A DNA stretch of 64,000 nucleotides from Sympetrum striolatum (Eukaryota; Arthropoda; Insecta; Odonata; Libellulidae): the NCBI GenBank assembly GCA_947579665.1, contig OX388350.1:83099152-83163151 (forward strand), written 5' to 3'. Positions 32,618 to 43,062 of this stretch are shown one piece after another; the first letter of the stretch is position 1, and each line of letters starts with the position of its first letter. The notes beneath the pieces are model-generated. The model had not been told where the DNA came from, searched no databases, and worked only from the letters and a program-made list of their open reading frames with translations. The position numbers and the translations under genes were made by a program.

Positions 32618-32860
32618 TGCTAGGCGCTATGATAAGACCGACTTTTAACGTGGCGTTACCATAGCGCCTCATTTTTGGCGTTATATAGCGTCCTTTCCAG
32701 TTACGTGATCGCTTCAGGCGCAGACATAGCACAGTTGGACATTAAATAGCGCCGGAGAGGTGCTACCAGCCGATGCGTAATCGCGAGGGGCACTATATAG
32801 CGATTTGGCGCTATATAACGTCAAAATCGAGGCGTTATGAGTTACGTAATTGGCCTACAG
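32618..32860. repeat. MITE-like inverted repeat rich in TATAGCG
   Basis: Positions 32660-32690 and 32809-32839 are 31-bp inverted repeats with few mismatches (CATARCGCCTC...CGTTATATAGCG). GCGCTAT/ATAGCGC motifs recur through the block, which is richer in CpG than its surroundings. The proposed outer ends (TAGGC...GCCTA) are tentative. Confidence 0.55.
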
Positions 32861-33362
32861 GTGTGCACTTAGTACAACTCTTGTATGAAATATTTTTTTG
32901 TAACACTGACTGTTTTGGAGTTATTTATATATTATCGGCATAGGCTTCTGTTTTCAATAAATACAGAGAAAGTCATGTGTTGGCCACATCAGGTTTTTCC
33001 TACTTCTGTTGACTTAATTTACAGTAGTTCATATTCTCTTAGTTATCATATCATAATTAAGCATAATCATTATGAAAACGTTCATCCTGTGGGCATGTGG
33101 AGCATTAACTGAAATATCCATTTTCATTCTAAATCAGCATTGATGGAAAATATTGTGTTAGGAAGAAATATGAGCAGCCAAAGTAATTCATGTCCAATAT
33201 TTTATGAAGAAGAGCGAATTACGCTTAAGATTCGAGCCAATTTAACGAAATATGAATTTAATTCTTTCATAATACAATACTGCTTCTACCGCAGCAAAAG
33301 CAATGACTTATAGCGAGTATTTATAAAATTTATAACATCACAAAGCCTTCAAAACTTGCCAG

Positions 33363-33446
33363 GCATAAAGAGGAAGACGAAAAGTGCGCTCAAAACAGAG
33401 AATCTGAAAGACTCGCCCTTCTTGAGTTATGCTGGTTGCGTCTTAG
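33363..33446 (+). other. Partial exon-like segment (possible truncated family member)
   Basis: CTTGCCAG and CTTAG/GTGGTA bound 84 bp that are open in two frames. The family-phase frame reads His-Lys-Glu-Glu-Asp-Glu, recalling the Lys-Glu-Glu-Asp-Asp centre of the other copies. The sequence after the donor contains AATGCCCCATCGAATGT, as in the intron after the copy at 11679. This would be a copy lacking its 5' half. The evidence is weak. Confidence 0.3.
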
Positions 33447-34080
33447 GTGGTAACTTTTTTATGCTGTTTGCTGTACAATAAGTAATGACTTCAAGAACTG
33501 TAATTACTTGTTAATAATGCCCCATCGAATGTGATTCACACGACACATGTATTTGAAATTGAAAATTCAAAGCATCATGTATGTGTATAATAAATTCCTG
33601 TTGTCATCCATGCTTAAATTTCATATGGTACTTAATGTAAAAACAGTAAAATGAAGTATTACCTCAATCAAAGATTTTATTATATATTGCAGTCATAAAC
33701 TACATTTTTAGTCAATCTTCAGATGTCTATATTTTTCACCTTAATTAGTTAATAAAGTTTGGAGCACATTGAAAGTGAGCATAATCCAGAAATAGTTACG
33801 GGAATCAAAATTTTCTACTTACAGAGAAAATACTAATTTTGATAAAACTCTTATCTCTGTAGTCATGTATGTTACCTATTAAGAGAATTCATAATTCTTA
33901 CCTCCCATTACTCAAACAAAAACTATTTTATTCATCATTGACTAATTGATGAAACCAATACCAAATATATGTACAGTTTATGTAGAATAAATTATAATTG
34001 AACTAATTTCATCAACCAAGTTCTTAAGTGAAAGAGTATTTCATGCATGTGAAATATCTGATTAGCTCCTCTCTTTCCAG

Positions 34081-34234
34081 GGATTACATTGGATGGCATC
34101 AAAGAGAAGTTGGGCAAGATGGATCTCCATTCTTGGACCTGATGCACTGACATCTGCTGAACTAAGATGTTGCTCTTCCCATTAGAGGTGACGTAGAGAG
34201 AAGATTGTGAAGCTGCTATCAACCACTGCTACAG
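34081..34234 (+). other. Exon-like segment 6 of duplicated exon family
   Basis: A CTTTCCAG acceptor precedes 154 bp ending GCTACAG/GTATAA. The start reads Asp-Tyr-Ile-Gly-Trp-His-Gln in the family phase. A TGA follows after about 22 codons, so this copy is not open. It is the rightmost member seen. Confidence 0.45.
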
Positions 34235-35269
34235 GTATAAAAGATTCATATTCATACTGATTTGAACAGGTCTCTAATTAGTCTTAGATTCTATTTAAAA
34301 ATACATGTGAAATATTGTATAAAATGCATTTCATAAAAAATATCTAAAATCACATTTGAATAAAGAGGTGAATTCAAATAAAATTTACTAACAATTCTTA
34401 TGTATACATCAATACACAGGAAAATATACTCTTAATTTTACTAAAAGTTTTAGTATTCATCTATTAGCTCAAATAATTCTTTACAACTTTTATATAGTCT
34501 GCGATAAATTTTAATCTTTTGGCAGAAAACTCAAATTCTGTGATGACCATAGATATCTTCATTAGTTCATGATTTTCAGGATGATGGCATTAGCAATCAA
34601 GCATTAGCATTATTAGTCATAATAGTAGTCTCGTTAGTAGGATATTATATTTTTAAAATTTGGAGGTTCATAAACTTCCGTAGGTAAATTTTCAGTATAG
34701 GAGATTATGTAGACTTAGATTCTGCTTGGCTATTATTTTTTATACTTATGATGTTGTTCATATCAGTTTTGTATTTATATTATTTTGTTTGTATTATTAT
34801 ATTATTTTGTTATATATATTGTTATTATTATTTTGTTTTTATATTATTATCATGTATCCATAAGCTTCCTCTATCTGTGGCACTACAGCCCTTGATGAGA
34901 CTTGGCCTCCTCCAATCTTCCTTGTCTTGTTATTCTCCTCTGTCCCTTGATGTTAACTGCAAATTTTTAGTCACATCCTCTTAGGATCTAAGTCTTAGTC
35001 TTCCGTTTCTTCTTGCAAGGTGGAATTATTCCTTCAATATTCTTTTGGGGATTCTTTCCTGTGTCATTATTTCTATATGCCAACCACTTGAGTTTCCACA
35101 GATATCACTAATCTGTTATTATCCTGGCCTTCGATTAAATGATTCATTTCAAAATATACCCTAATCTCCATTTACTTTATCAGGGCCATATATCTTTAAG
35201 CAGTTCTTTGTTTGAAAAATATGCTTGATTGCCTATCAGTATTTTGTCCTTTAATACTTAGTAATAAAA
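34235..35269. other. Non-coding, with low-complexity TTA/TTG stretch
   Basis: A T-rich (TATTATTTTGTT-like) low-complexity block lies at 34770-34850. The block from about 34860 to 35100 (GGCACTACAGCCCTTGATGAG...) has the look of an interspersed repeat, but no second copy is present to prove it. No gene is seen. Confidence 0.4.
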
Positions 35270-35271
35270 TA

Positions 35272-36129
35272 CAGTAGAACCTCAATTTTACGAAGTTGAA
35301 GGGACCCAAAAATTTGCGCTTTGTAAAATTCGGGCTTTGTAAATTTGAGGTTTTCTTTCAAGCAATCGAAATCTCTACAATACCGATCCAGTTTCAGTAA
35401 CACAGTGCATGAAGTTAAATGGGATTGAAAGGTAGGAAATATTTCAATAAAATGAATTATACATCCAGTTTAATGTTTAATACAACAGAAAAAATTATAA
35501 ACTTTTTTCTTTTTAAAATAATCTTCAATTTTGTTTTGTGTTTTGGAAGTTTCAATGAAATATGAGGTTATTTTCTCTATACTTGAAAGGTAATTATTGA
35601 ATAAATCAGGTACACCATCAGTAAACATTTGAATATTGTGAAGCACTTTTATAGTGTGTCTTAATTCATCCCTTGTAGGGGGGGAAGGTGCTTGTGGGTC
35701 ATCTTCATAGCTTGGAGAAGAACTATCTAAGTTCACTTCATCCTCATCTTCTTCGTCTTCACTTAATTCACTGCAGTTATGCGTCATCACATGAGAGTCA
35801 CACTTGACACATGAGTCAGCATGAGAGGATGCATCTGGGATGTACTGATTTAGTTGTGCCATTTCTTTACTAAGGAGGTCCTGTAGAGTGGGAACCTCCA
35901 CAAACTCCTCTGTCTCTATAATTGATGTGTCACAAAAACCAGCTGATCTCCAGCAGTTGGAAATAGTGTTTGCAGTGACACTGTCCCATGCTTTGGCAAT
36001 TCCTCGCACAGCATGGAGCAATGTCCATGGAGGCACATCTTGCACATCAGAGGCTTGATCTGCAACAGATGTATGCATACTAAAGCTCTGCTTACAGAAA
36101 GCTAAACTATGCAGGTATAAACTTGTCAA
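35272..36129 (-). mobile_element. Tigger/pogo-type transposon, copy 2 (one end only)
   Basis: The end CAGTAGAACCTC follows a TA at 35270-35271 and resembles the right end of copy 1 (CAGTAGAACTCC in inverse). Only the C-terminal part of the transposase and this one end remain. The rest and the partner end are missing, and the sequence beyond about 36130 is unrelated. Confidence 0.8.
35470..36129 (-). pseudogene. Tigger-type transposase, C-terminal domain, copy 2
   Basis: The frame contains the post-catalytic segment WTLLHAVRGIAKAWD...NCWRSAGF, which aligns with 8940-9020 of copy 1. A long acidic linker (Glu/Asp-rich, about 35720-35760) follows. Near its end is QNKIEDYF (35515-35538), a PCNA-interacting-peptide-like motif at the same relative position as in copy 1. 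The family differs in sequence from copy 1. No catalytic residues remain. Confidence 0.8.
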
Positions 36130-36264
36130 ATAATTATGAGGATGAAATCAAACTAATTTCTGTTACAAATAAAAGTCACAAGCTCATTCAGGAAGAAAAC
36201 AATAGATATCACATGCAATTCTCTGAGTGCACTACAGTAGTAGTAGTTTGTTAAAAGCGCTTAG

Positions 36265-36370
36265 ATCATTTTGCCCATGTGCTTCCACCAGGATTTGAAA
36301 TCAGAACTGATTCCTCATGAGTCACGAGCGTTACCCACATGACTCTCCAGGAGCCAATGCGCAGTAGGTA
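36265..36370 (-). repeat. Probable tRNA-derived SINE
   Basis: On the minus strand the order is GTGGGTAACGCTCGTGACTC (an A-box-like region), then TTTCAAATCCTGG (B-box-like), then a tail ending in (ACT)n at about 36237-36246. The spacing suits a tRNA-related RNA polymerase III promoter. There is only one copy in the window, so this is a call on motif layout alone. Confidence 0.45.
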
Positions 36371-36474
36371 TATTTGCATCAAATGGAAAAGATTTAAAAA
36401 TTAGACTACGATTATACTGAATCCCTTTATAGCATAGAACTTATTTCAAGGCCTAGGAGACTCACTTCTCTAGT

Positions 36475-38464
36475 CGCTTGGCTTCGCTTGGCTTCGCTTG
36501 GCTTCGCTTGGCTTCGCTTGGCTTCGCTTGGCTTCGCTTGGCTTCGCTTGGCTTCGCTTGGCTTCGCTTGGCTTCGCTTGGCTTCGCTTGGCTTCGCTTG
36601 GCTTCGCTTGGCTTCGCTTGGCTTCGCTTGGCTTCGCTTGGCTTCGCTTGGCTTCGCTTGGCTAAATTTTAGCTAAAAATCGTAAAGAACGGCTACAAAA
36701 TCGTCGATACAGCGAAAAAATCGTAAATAAAGGCTTTAAAATCGTCTTTAACAGCTGAAGCATTCGTCAAAACCAGCGAAAAAATCGTCAAAGCAGCTGA
36801 AAATGGTCTCAAAAAGCTAAAAAATCGTCAAAACAGTTAACAAATTGTAATGAAAGGTTAAAAAATCGGCTTAAACAGCAAATCAATAGTCAAAATAGCT
36901 AAAAATCCTTAAGAACAATAAATAAATCGTAAAAAAAGCTCAAAAATCGTGAATAATTGATAAAAAAGCGTGAAAACAGCTAAAAATTCCCAAAAGCAAA
37001 TAATAATTCGTACATAAATCCTAAAAAAATAGTCTAAAACAGATGAAAATTCGTCAAAATAGCTAAAACTTTTCAGCTTCGCTAGGCTTTTCTAGGTTTG
37101 CTTGGCTTCGCTTGGCTTCCCTTGGCTTTGCTTGGCATCGCTTGACAACGCTTGGCTTCGCTTGGCTTAACAAATTGTAATTAAAGGTTGAAAAATCGTC
37201 TTAAACAGCAAAACAATCGTCAAAACAGCTAAAAATCGTTAAGAAATGCGAATAATTCGTCATAAAAGCTGAACGAATAGTAAATCAATGCTAAAAAGTC
37301 GTCAAAACAGCTTAAAATCTTCTAAACAGCTAAAATAAAGTAAATACGGGCTAAAAAATCGTCAAAACCAATAAAACATTCGTCAAAAACGTTAAAAACA
37401 AAACCGTTAAAAAAAGGGAAACATTAAGAAAAACTGATTTAAAAAAATCGTAAAAATAGCTAGAAATCGTTAAGAACAGCTTAAAAATCGTCAGAGTGGA
37501 AAAAAAATAGTAAAAAAGTTAGAAATCGTCAAAAAATTATCAATCGTAAATATAGCTAAAAAAAACGTTAAGAACAGCATAAAAATCGTTAAAACAGCTA
37601 AAATATCGTTCATAAATGCTAAAAATCGTACATAATTTCTAAAAATTCCTAAAAAATTAGCTAAAAATTTGTCAAAATAGCTAAAAATCGTTTAGAATAG
37701 CAAATAAATCGTCAAAAAAGCTAAAAAATCGTAAATCAATGGTAAAATATCGTCAAAATAGCTTAAAATCCTTAAGAACAATAAATAAATCGAGCTCGAA
37801 AATAAATAAAGCTAAAAAATCCTCAAAACGGCTAATAAATCGTAAATAAAGGCTAAAAATTCGTCTAAAACAGATTAAAAATCGTCAAAATAGCTAAAAC
37901 TGTTCAGCTACTGCTAGAAATCGTAAATTAAGGTAAGAAAACGTCAAAATAGCTAAAAAATCGTGAAGACAGTTTAAAATAGTCTCAAAAAGCTAAAAAT
38001 CGGTAATAAATGCTAAAAACTCGTCAAAACAGCTAAAACAATCCTCAAAATAGCTAAAAAATCGTAAAAAATTGCTGAAAAATCGTATAAAACTTTTAAG
38101 TTACAGCTAGAAAAACATAAAACAACGTTATAAAACGTTGAAAAAACAAAAATTCGTAATACAGCTTAAAAAAATCGTCAAAATAGCTATAAATCGTCTA
38201 AAACATATAAAAATCCGTAATAAATGCAAAAAATTCGTAAATAAATTCTAAAAATTCCTTAAAAAAATAGCAAAACAATCGTCAAAATAGCTAAAAATCC
38301 TTAAGAACAATAAATGAATCGTCATTACAGCTAAAAACAGCGAATAATTCATAAAAAAAGTGTCAAAAAAGCTAAAAAATCCCCAAAAAAGCTAATAAAT
38401 TACATATGAAGGCCTTACAATCGTCTTAAACAGATGAAAAATCGTGAAAATAGCTAAAACTTGT
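36475..38464. repeat. Short unit 1 (S1-S2-S1-S2)
   Basis: The S1 block at 36475-36664 has about 18 perfect 10-bp copies and begins the array abruptly. S2 follows at 36665-37073, a degenerate S1 at 37074-37168, then a long S2 at 37169-38464 that includes a variant segment shared only with 62570-63180. Confidence 0.9.
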
Positions 38465-41069
38465 CAGCTTCGTTTGGCTTTGCTAGGCTTTGCTTGGCTT
38501 CACTTGGCTTCGCTTGGCTTTGGTTGGCTTCGCTAGGCTTCGCTAGGCTTCGCTAGGCTTCGCTTGGCTTCGCTTGGCTTCGCTTGATCTGTTTTTGTTG
38601 CTTGTTTCCTTTCATACATCGATAAAATGACGAAAATTTAGTAAAATAGAGGAAAAAAATTGAAATTTCGCTAAGAAGGCAAGATTGAGGGAAAAAATTG
38701 AAATTTCGGTGAAATTATCCGTTTTCGCTGCTTTTTTCGATATTATCTGAGAGAAAATGACAAAAATTAGAGAAAAAGAATTGAAATTTCGCAAAAATAT
38801 CCGTTTTAGTTGCTTTTATCGATCTTATCTCTACAACATTAATGCAAAATAAAGGGAAAAATTGAGATTTCACTAAATATTTACGTTCTCGTAGCCTTTA
38901 GGATCATATATCGATTAAAAGATAAAAATTAGGGCAAAATTGAGGAAAAATATCGAAATTTCGGTAAAATGATCCGTTTTCGTTGTTTTTTTCGTTCATA
39001 TCTCGATTAAATGAAGAAAATTAAGGCAAAAAAGGGAAAAAATTTAAAATTTGAGTTAAATAGTCCGTTTTCGTAGCTTTTTTCGATCATATCTTTATAA
39101 AATGAAGAAAGTAAGTAAAAATAGAGGAAACAAATAGAATTTTCCTTAAAATTATCCGTTTTCGTTGCTTTTTTCCATCATATCTCGATAAAATGACGGA
39201 ACGTAAGTCAAAATAGAGGTAAAAATTTTAAATCTCGCTAAAAATGATCTGTTATTTATATATGGAGTCGGACTCCATAAGTCGATTAGAGGAATTGACC
39301 TCATAGAGACGATATCGGGTCATCGATTTCGGGTAATCAACCATGAGTGATCGAACTGCGGTCATTGTCCTTATGTCATCGACCTCGGATCATCTGTCTC
39401 AAGTTATCGACCTAGGGTCATCGACCTAGTGTCATTGACCTCGGGTATTTGACTTCGGGTGATTGACCTTGGGTCATCGACCTAGGATCATTGACCTCGG
39501 GTCATCGACCTAGGATCATTGACCTCGGGTCATCGACGTAGGGTCATTGACATTGACATATATACTGTTTGTCATCCCGGAGTGGACCTCCCGGAGTCGA
39601 AATCCCTGAGTTGACCTCCCAGAGTCGAACTCTCGGATTCGACCTCCCGAAGTCGACATCCCGGAGTCTACCTCCTGGAGTCGACCTCCTGGAGTCGACA
39701 TCCCGGAGTCGGCCTCCTGGAGTCGACCTCCTGGAGTCGACATCCCGGAGTTGACTTCCCGGAGTCGACTTCTCTTTATGGTTCTCCCTGAATTGACCTC
39801 CCGTAATGGACCTCCCGGAATCGACCGCAACGTGTCGTTCTCGGGTCATTGACCTCGGGTCATTGACCTTGTGTCATTGACCTCGGGTCATTGAACTCGG
39901 GGCATTGACCTCGGGTCATTTACGAGTTTTTAGCATTCATTACCGATTTTTAGCTTTTTGAGACTATTTTAAACTGTCTTGACGATATTTTTGCTTTTTT
40001 GACGTTTTCTTGCGTTAATTTACGATTTCTAGCAGTAGCTGAACAGTTTTAGCTATTTTGACGATTTTTAATCTGTTTTAGACGAATTTTTAGCCGGGAT
40101 GAATTCTTTTCCTCTAATATTCGTCATTTTCTCTCAGATAATATCGAAAAAAGCAACGAAAACGGATATTTTTGCGAAATTTCAATTCTTTTCCTCTAAT
40201 TTTCGTCATTTTCTCTCAGATAATATCGAAAAAAGCAGCAAAAACGGATAATTTTTTGCGAAATTTCAAATTTTTTCCTTTATTTTGCCATAATTTACGT
40301 CATTTTATCAGGATATGATCGAAGAAAGGAACGAAAACGGAGAATTTCACCAAAATTTCAATGTTTTTCCTCGATCATGCTTTTTTGGCGATAAAATTGA
40401 AAAATCAACGAAAACGGATAAATTAACGAAATTTCAATTTGTTTTTTTAATTTTGCCCTTCTTTTTGCCTTTCGTCGTCGATTAAAAATCGTGAAAATAG
40501 CTAAAACTGTTCAGCTACTGCTAGAAATCGTAAATGAACGTAAGAAAACGTCAAAATAGTTAAAAAATCGTCAAGACAGTTTAAAATAGTCTCAAAAAGC
40601 TAAAAATCGGTAATAAATGCTAAAAACTCGTCAAAAAAGCTAAAACAATCCTCAAAATAGCTAAAAAATCGTAAAAAATTGCTGAAAAATCGTATGAAAC
40701 TTTTCAGTTACAGCTAGTAAAACATAAAACAACGTTATAAAACGTTGAAAAAACAAAATTTCGTAATACAGCTTAAAAAAATCGTCAAAATAGCTATAAA
40801 TCGTCTAAAACATATAAAAATCCGTAATAAATAATAAAAATTCGTAAATAAATTCTAAAAATTCCTTAAAAAATAGCAAAACAATCGTCAAAATAGCTAA
40901 AAATCCTTAAGAACAATAAATAAATCGTCATTACAGCTAAAAACAGCGAATAATTCATAAAAAAAGTGTCAAAACAGATAAAAAATCCCCAAAAAAGCTG
41001 ATAAATTACATATGAAGGCCTTACAATCGTCTTAAACAGATGAAAAATCGGGAAATTGGTTAAAACTTG
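38465..41069. repeat. Full unit A, with inverted segment
   Basis: S1 38465-38586, S3 38587-39258, palindrome 39261-39279, S4 39283-39573, S5 39575-39838, S4 39840-39927, an inverted S2/S3 block 39928-40483, S2 40484-41069. Confidence 0.9.
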
Positions 41070-43062
41070 TCAGCTTCGTTTGGCCTTGCTAGGCTTTGCT
41101 TGGCTTCACTTGGCTTGGCTTGGCTTCGCTTGGCTACGGTTGACTTCGCTTGGCTTCGCTTGGCTTCGCTTGGCTTCGCTTGGCTTCGCTTGGCTTCGCT
41201 TGGCTTCGCTTGGATTCGCTTGGCTTCGCTTGGCTTCGCTTGGCTTCGCTTGGCTTCGCTTGGCTTCGCTTGGCTTCGCTTGGCTTCGCTTGGCTTCGCT
41301 TGGCTTCGCTTGGCTTCGCTTGGCTTCGCTTGGCTTCGCTTGGCTTCGCTTGGCTTCGCTTGGCTTTGCTTGGCTTCGCCTGGCTTCACCTGGCTTCGCT
41401 CGGCTTCGCTCGGCTTCGCTCCGCTTCGTTTGGCTAAATTATAGCTAAAAATCGTAAAGAACGGCTACAAAATCGTCAATACAGCTAAAAATTCGTAAAT
41501 AAAGGCTTTAAAATCGTCTTTAACAGCTGAAGCATTTGTCAAAACCAGCGAAAAAATCGTCAAAGCAGCTGAAAATGGTCTCAAAAAGCTAAAAAATTGT
41601 CAAAATAGTTAACAAATTGTAAGGAAAGGTTAAAAAATCGGCTTAAACAGCAAATCAATCGTCAAAATAGCTAAAAATCCTTAAGAACAATAAATAAGTC
41701 GTAAAAAACTCAAATTCGTGAATAATTGATAAAAAAGCGTGAAAACAGCTAAAAATCCCAAAAGCAAATAAAAATTCGTACATAAATCCTAAAAAATAGT
41801 CTAAAACAGATGAAAATTCCTCAAAATAGCTAAAACTTTTCAGCTTCGCTAGGCTTTTCTAGGTTTGCTTGGATTCGATTGGCATCGCTTAGCTTCGCTT
41901 GGCTTCCCTTGGCTTTGCTTGGCATCGCTTGACAACGCTTGGCTTCGCTTGGCTTAACAAATTGTAATTAAAGGTTGAAAAATCGTCTTTCGCTTGGCTT
42001 CGCTTGGCTTCGCTTGGCTTCGCTTGGCTTCGCTTGGCTTCGCTTGGCTTCGCTTGGCTTCGCTTGGCTTCGCTTGGCTTCGCTTGGCTTCGCTTGGCTT
42101 TGCTTGGCATTGCTTGGCTTCGCCTGGCTTCGCTCCGCTTCGTTTGGCTAAATTATAGCTAAAAATCGTAAAGAACGGCTACAAAATCGTCAATACAGCT
42201 AAAAAATCGTAATTAAAGGCTTTAAAATCGTCTTTAACAGAATCTTTATCAAAATCGTCAAAACCAGCGAAAAAATCGTCAAAGCAGCTGAAAATGGTCT
42301 CAAAAAGCTAAAAAATTGTCAAAATAGTTAACAAATTGTAATGAAAGGTTAAAAAATCGGCTTAAACAGCAAATCAGTCGTCAAAATAGCTAAAAATCCT
42401 TAAGAACAATAAATAAATCGTAAAAAAACTCAAAAATCGTGAATAATTGATAAAAAAGCGTGAAAACAGCTAAAAATCCCAAAAGCAAATAATAATTCGT
42501 ACATAAATCCTAAAAAATAGTCTAAAACAGATGAAAATTCGTAAAATAGCTAAAACTTTTCAGCTTCGCTAGGCTTTTCTAGGTTTGCTTGGATTCGATT
42601 GGCTTCGCTTAGCTTCGCTTGGCTTCCCTTGGCTTCGCTTGGCTTCGTTTGGCTTCGCTTGGCTTCGCTTGGCTTCGCTTGGCTTCGCTTGGCTTCGCTT
42701 GGCTTCGCTTGGCTTCGCTTGGCTTAACAAATAGTAATTAAAGGTTGAAAAATCGTCTTAAACAGGAAAACAATCGTCAAAACAGCTAAAAATCGTTAAG
42801 AAATGCAAATAATTCGTCATAAAAGCTGAACGAATAGTAAATCAATTCTAAAAATTCCTTAAAAAATAGCAAAACAATCGTCAAAATAGCTAAAAATCCT
42901 TAAGAACAATAAATAAATCGTCATTACAGCTAAAAACAGCGAATAATTCATAAAAAAAGTGTCAAAACAGCTAAAAAATCCCCAAAAAAGTTGATAAATT
43001 ACATATGAAGGCCTTACAATCGTCTTAAACAGATGAAAAATCGGGAAAATAGCTAAAACTTG
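41070..43062. repeat. Short unit B (S1/S2 only, three S1 blocks)
   Basis: S1 41070-41434 is the longest S1 block, about 36 copies. S2 41435-41840, S1 41841-42150 interrupted by a short S2 piece at 41956-41992, S2 42151-42560, S1 42561-42725, S2 42726-43062. Confidence 0.9.

Noticed and set aside
39261..39279. CENP-B box in the satellite
   Set aside because: I looked for the TTCG....A..CGGG pattern in S1 to S5 and did not find it, so centromere identity is not supported by a known box.
41056..41448. Long Ala/Leu/Gly/Trp-rich open frames as possible structural or antifreeze-like proteins
   Set aside because: They are translations of the S1 10-bp satellite, equally open in other frames and on the other strand, with no start context or splice structure.
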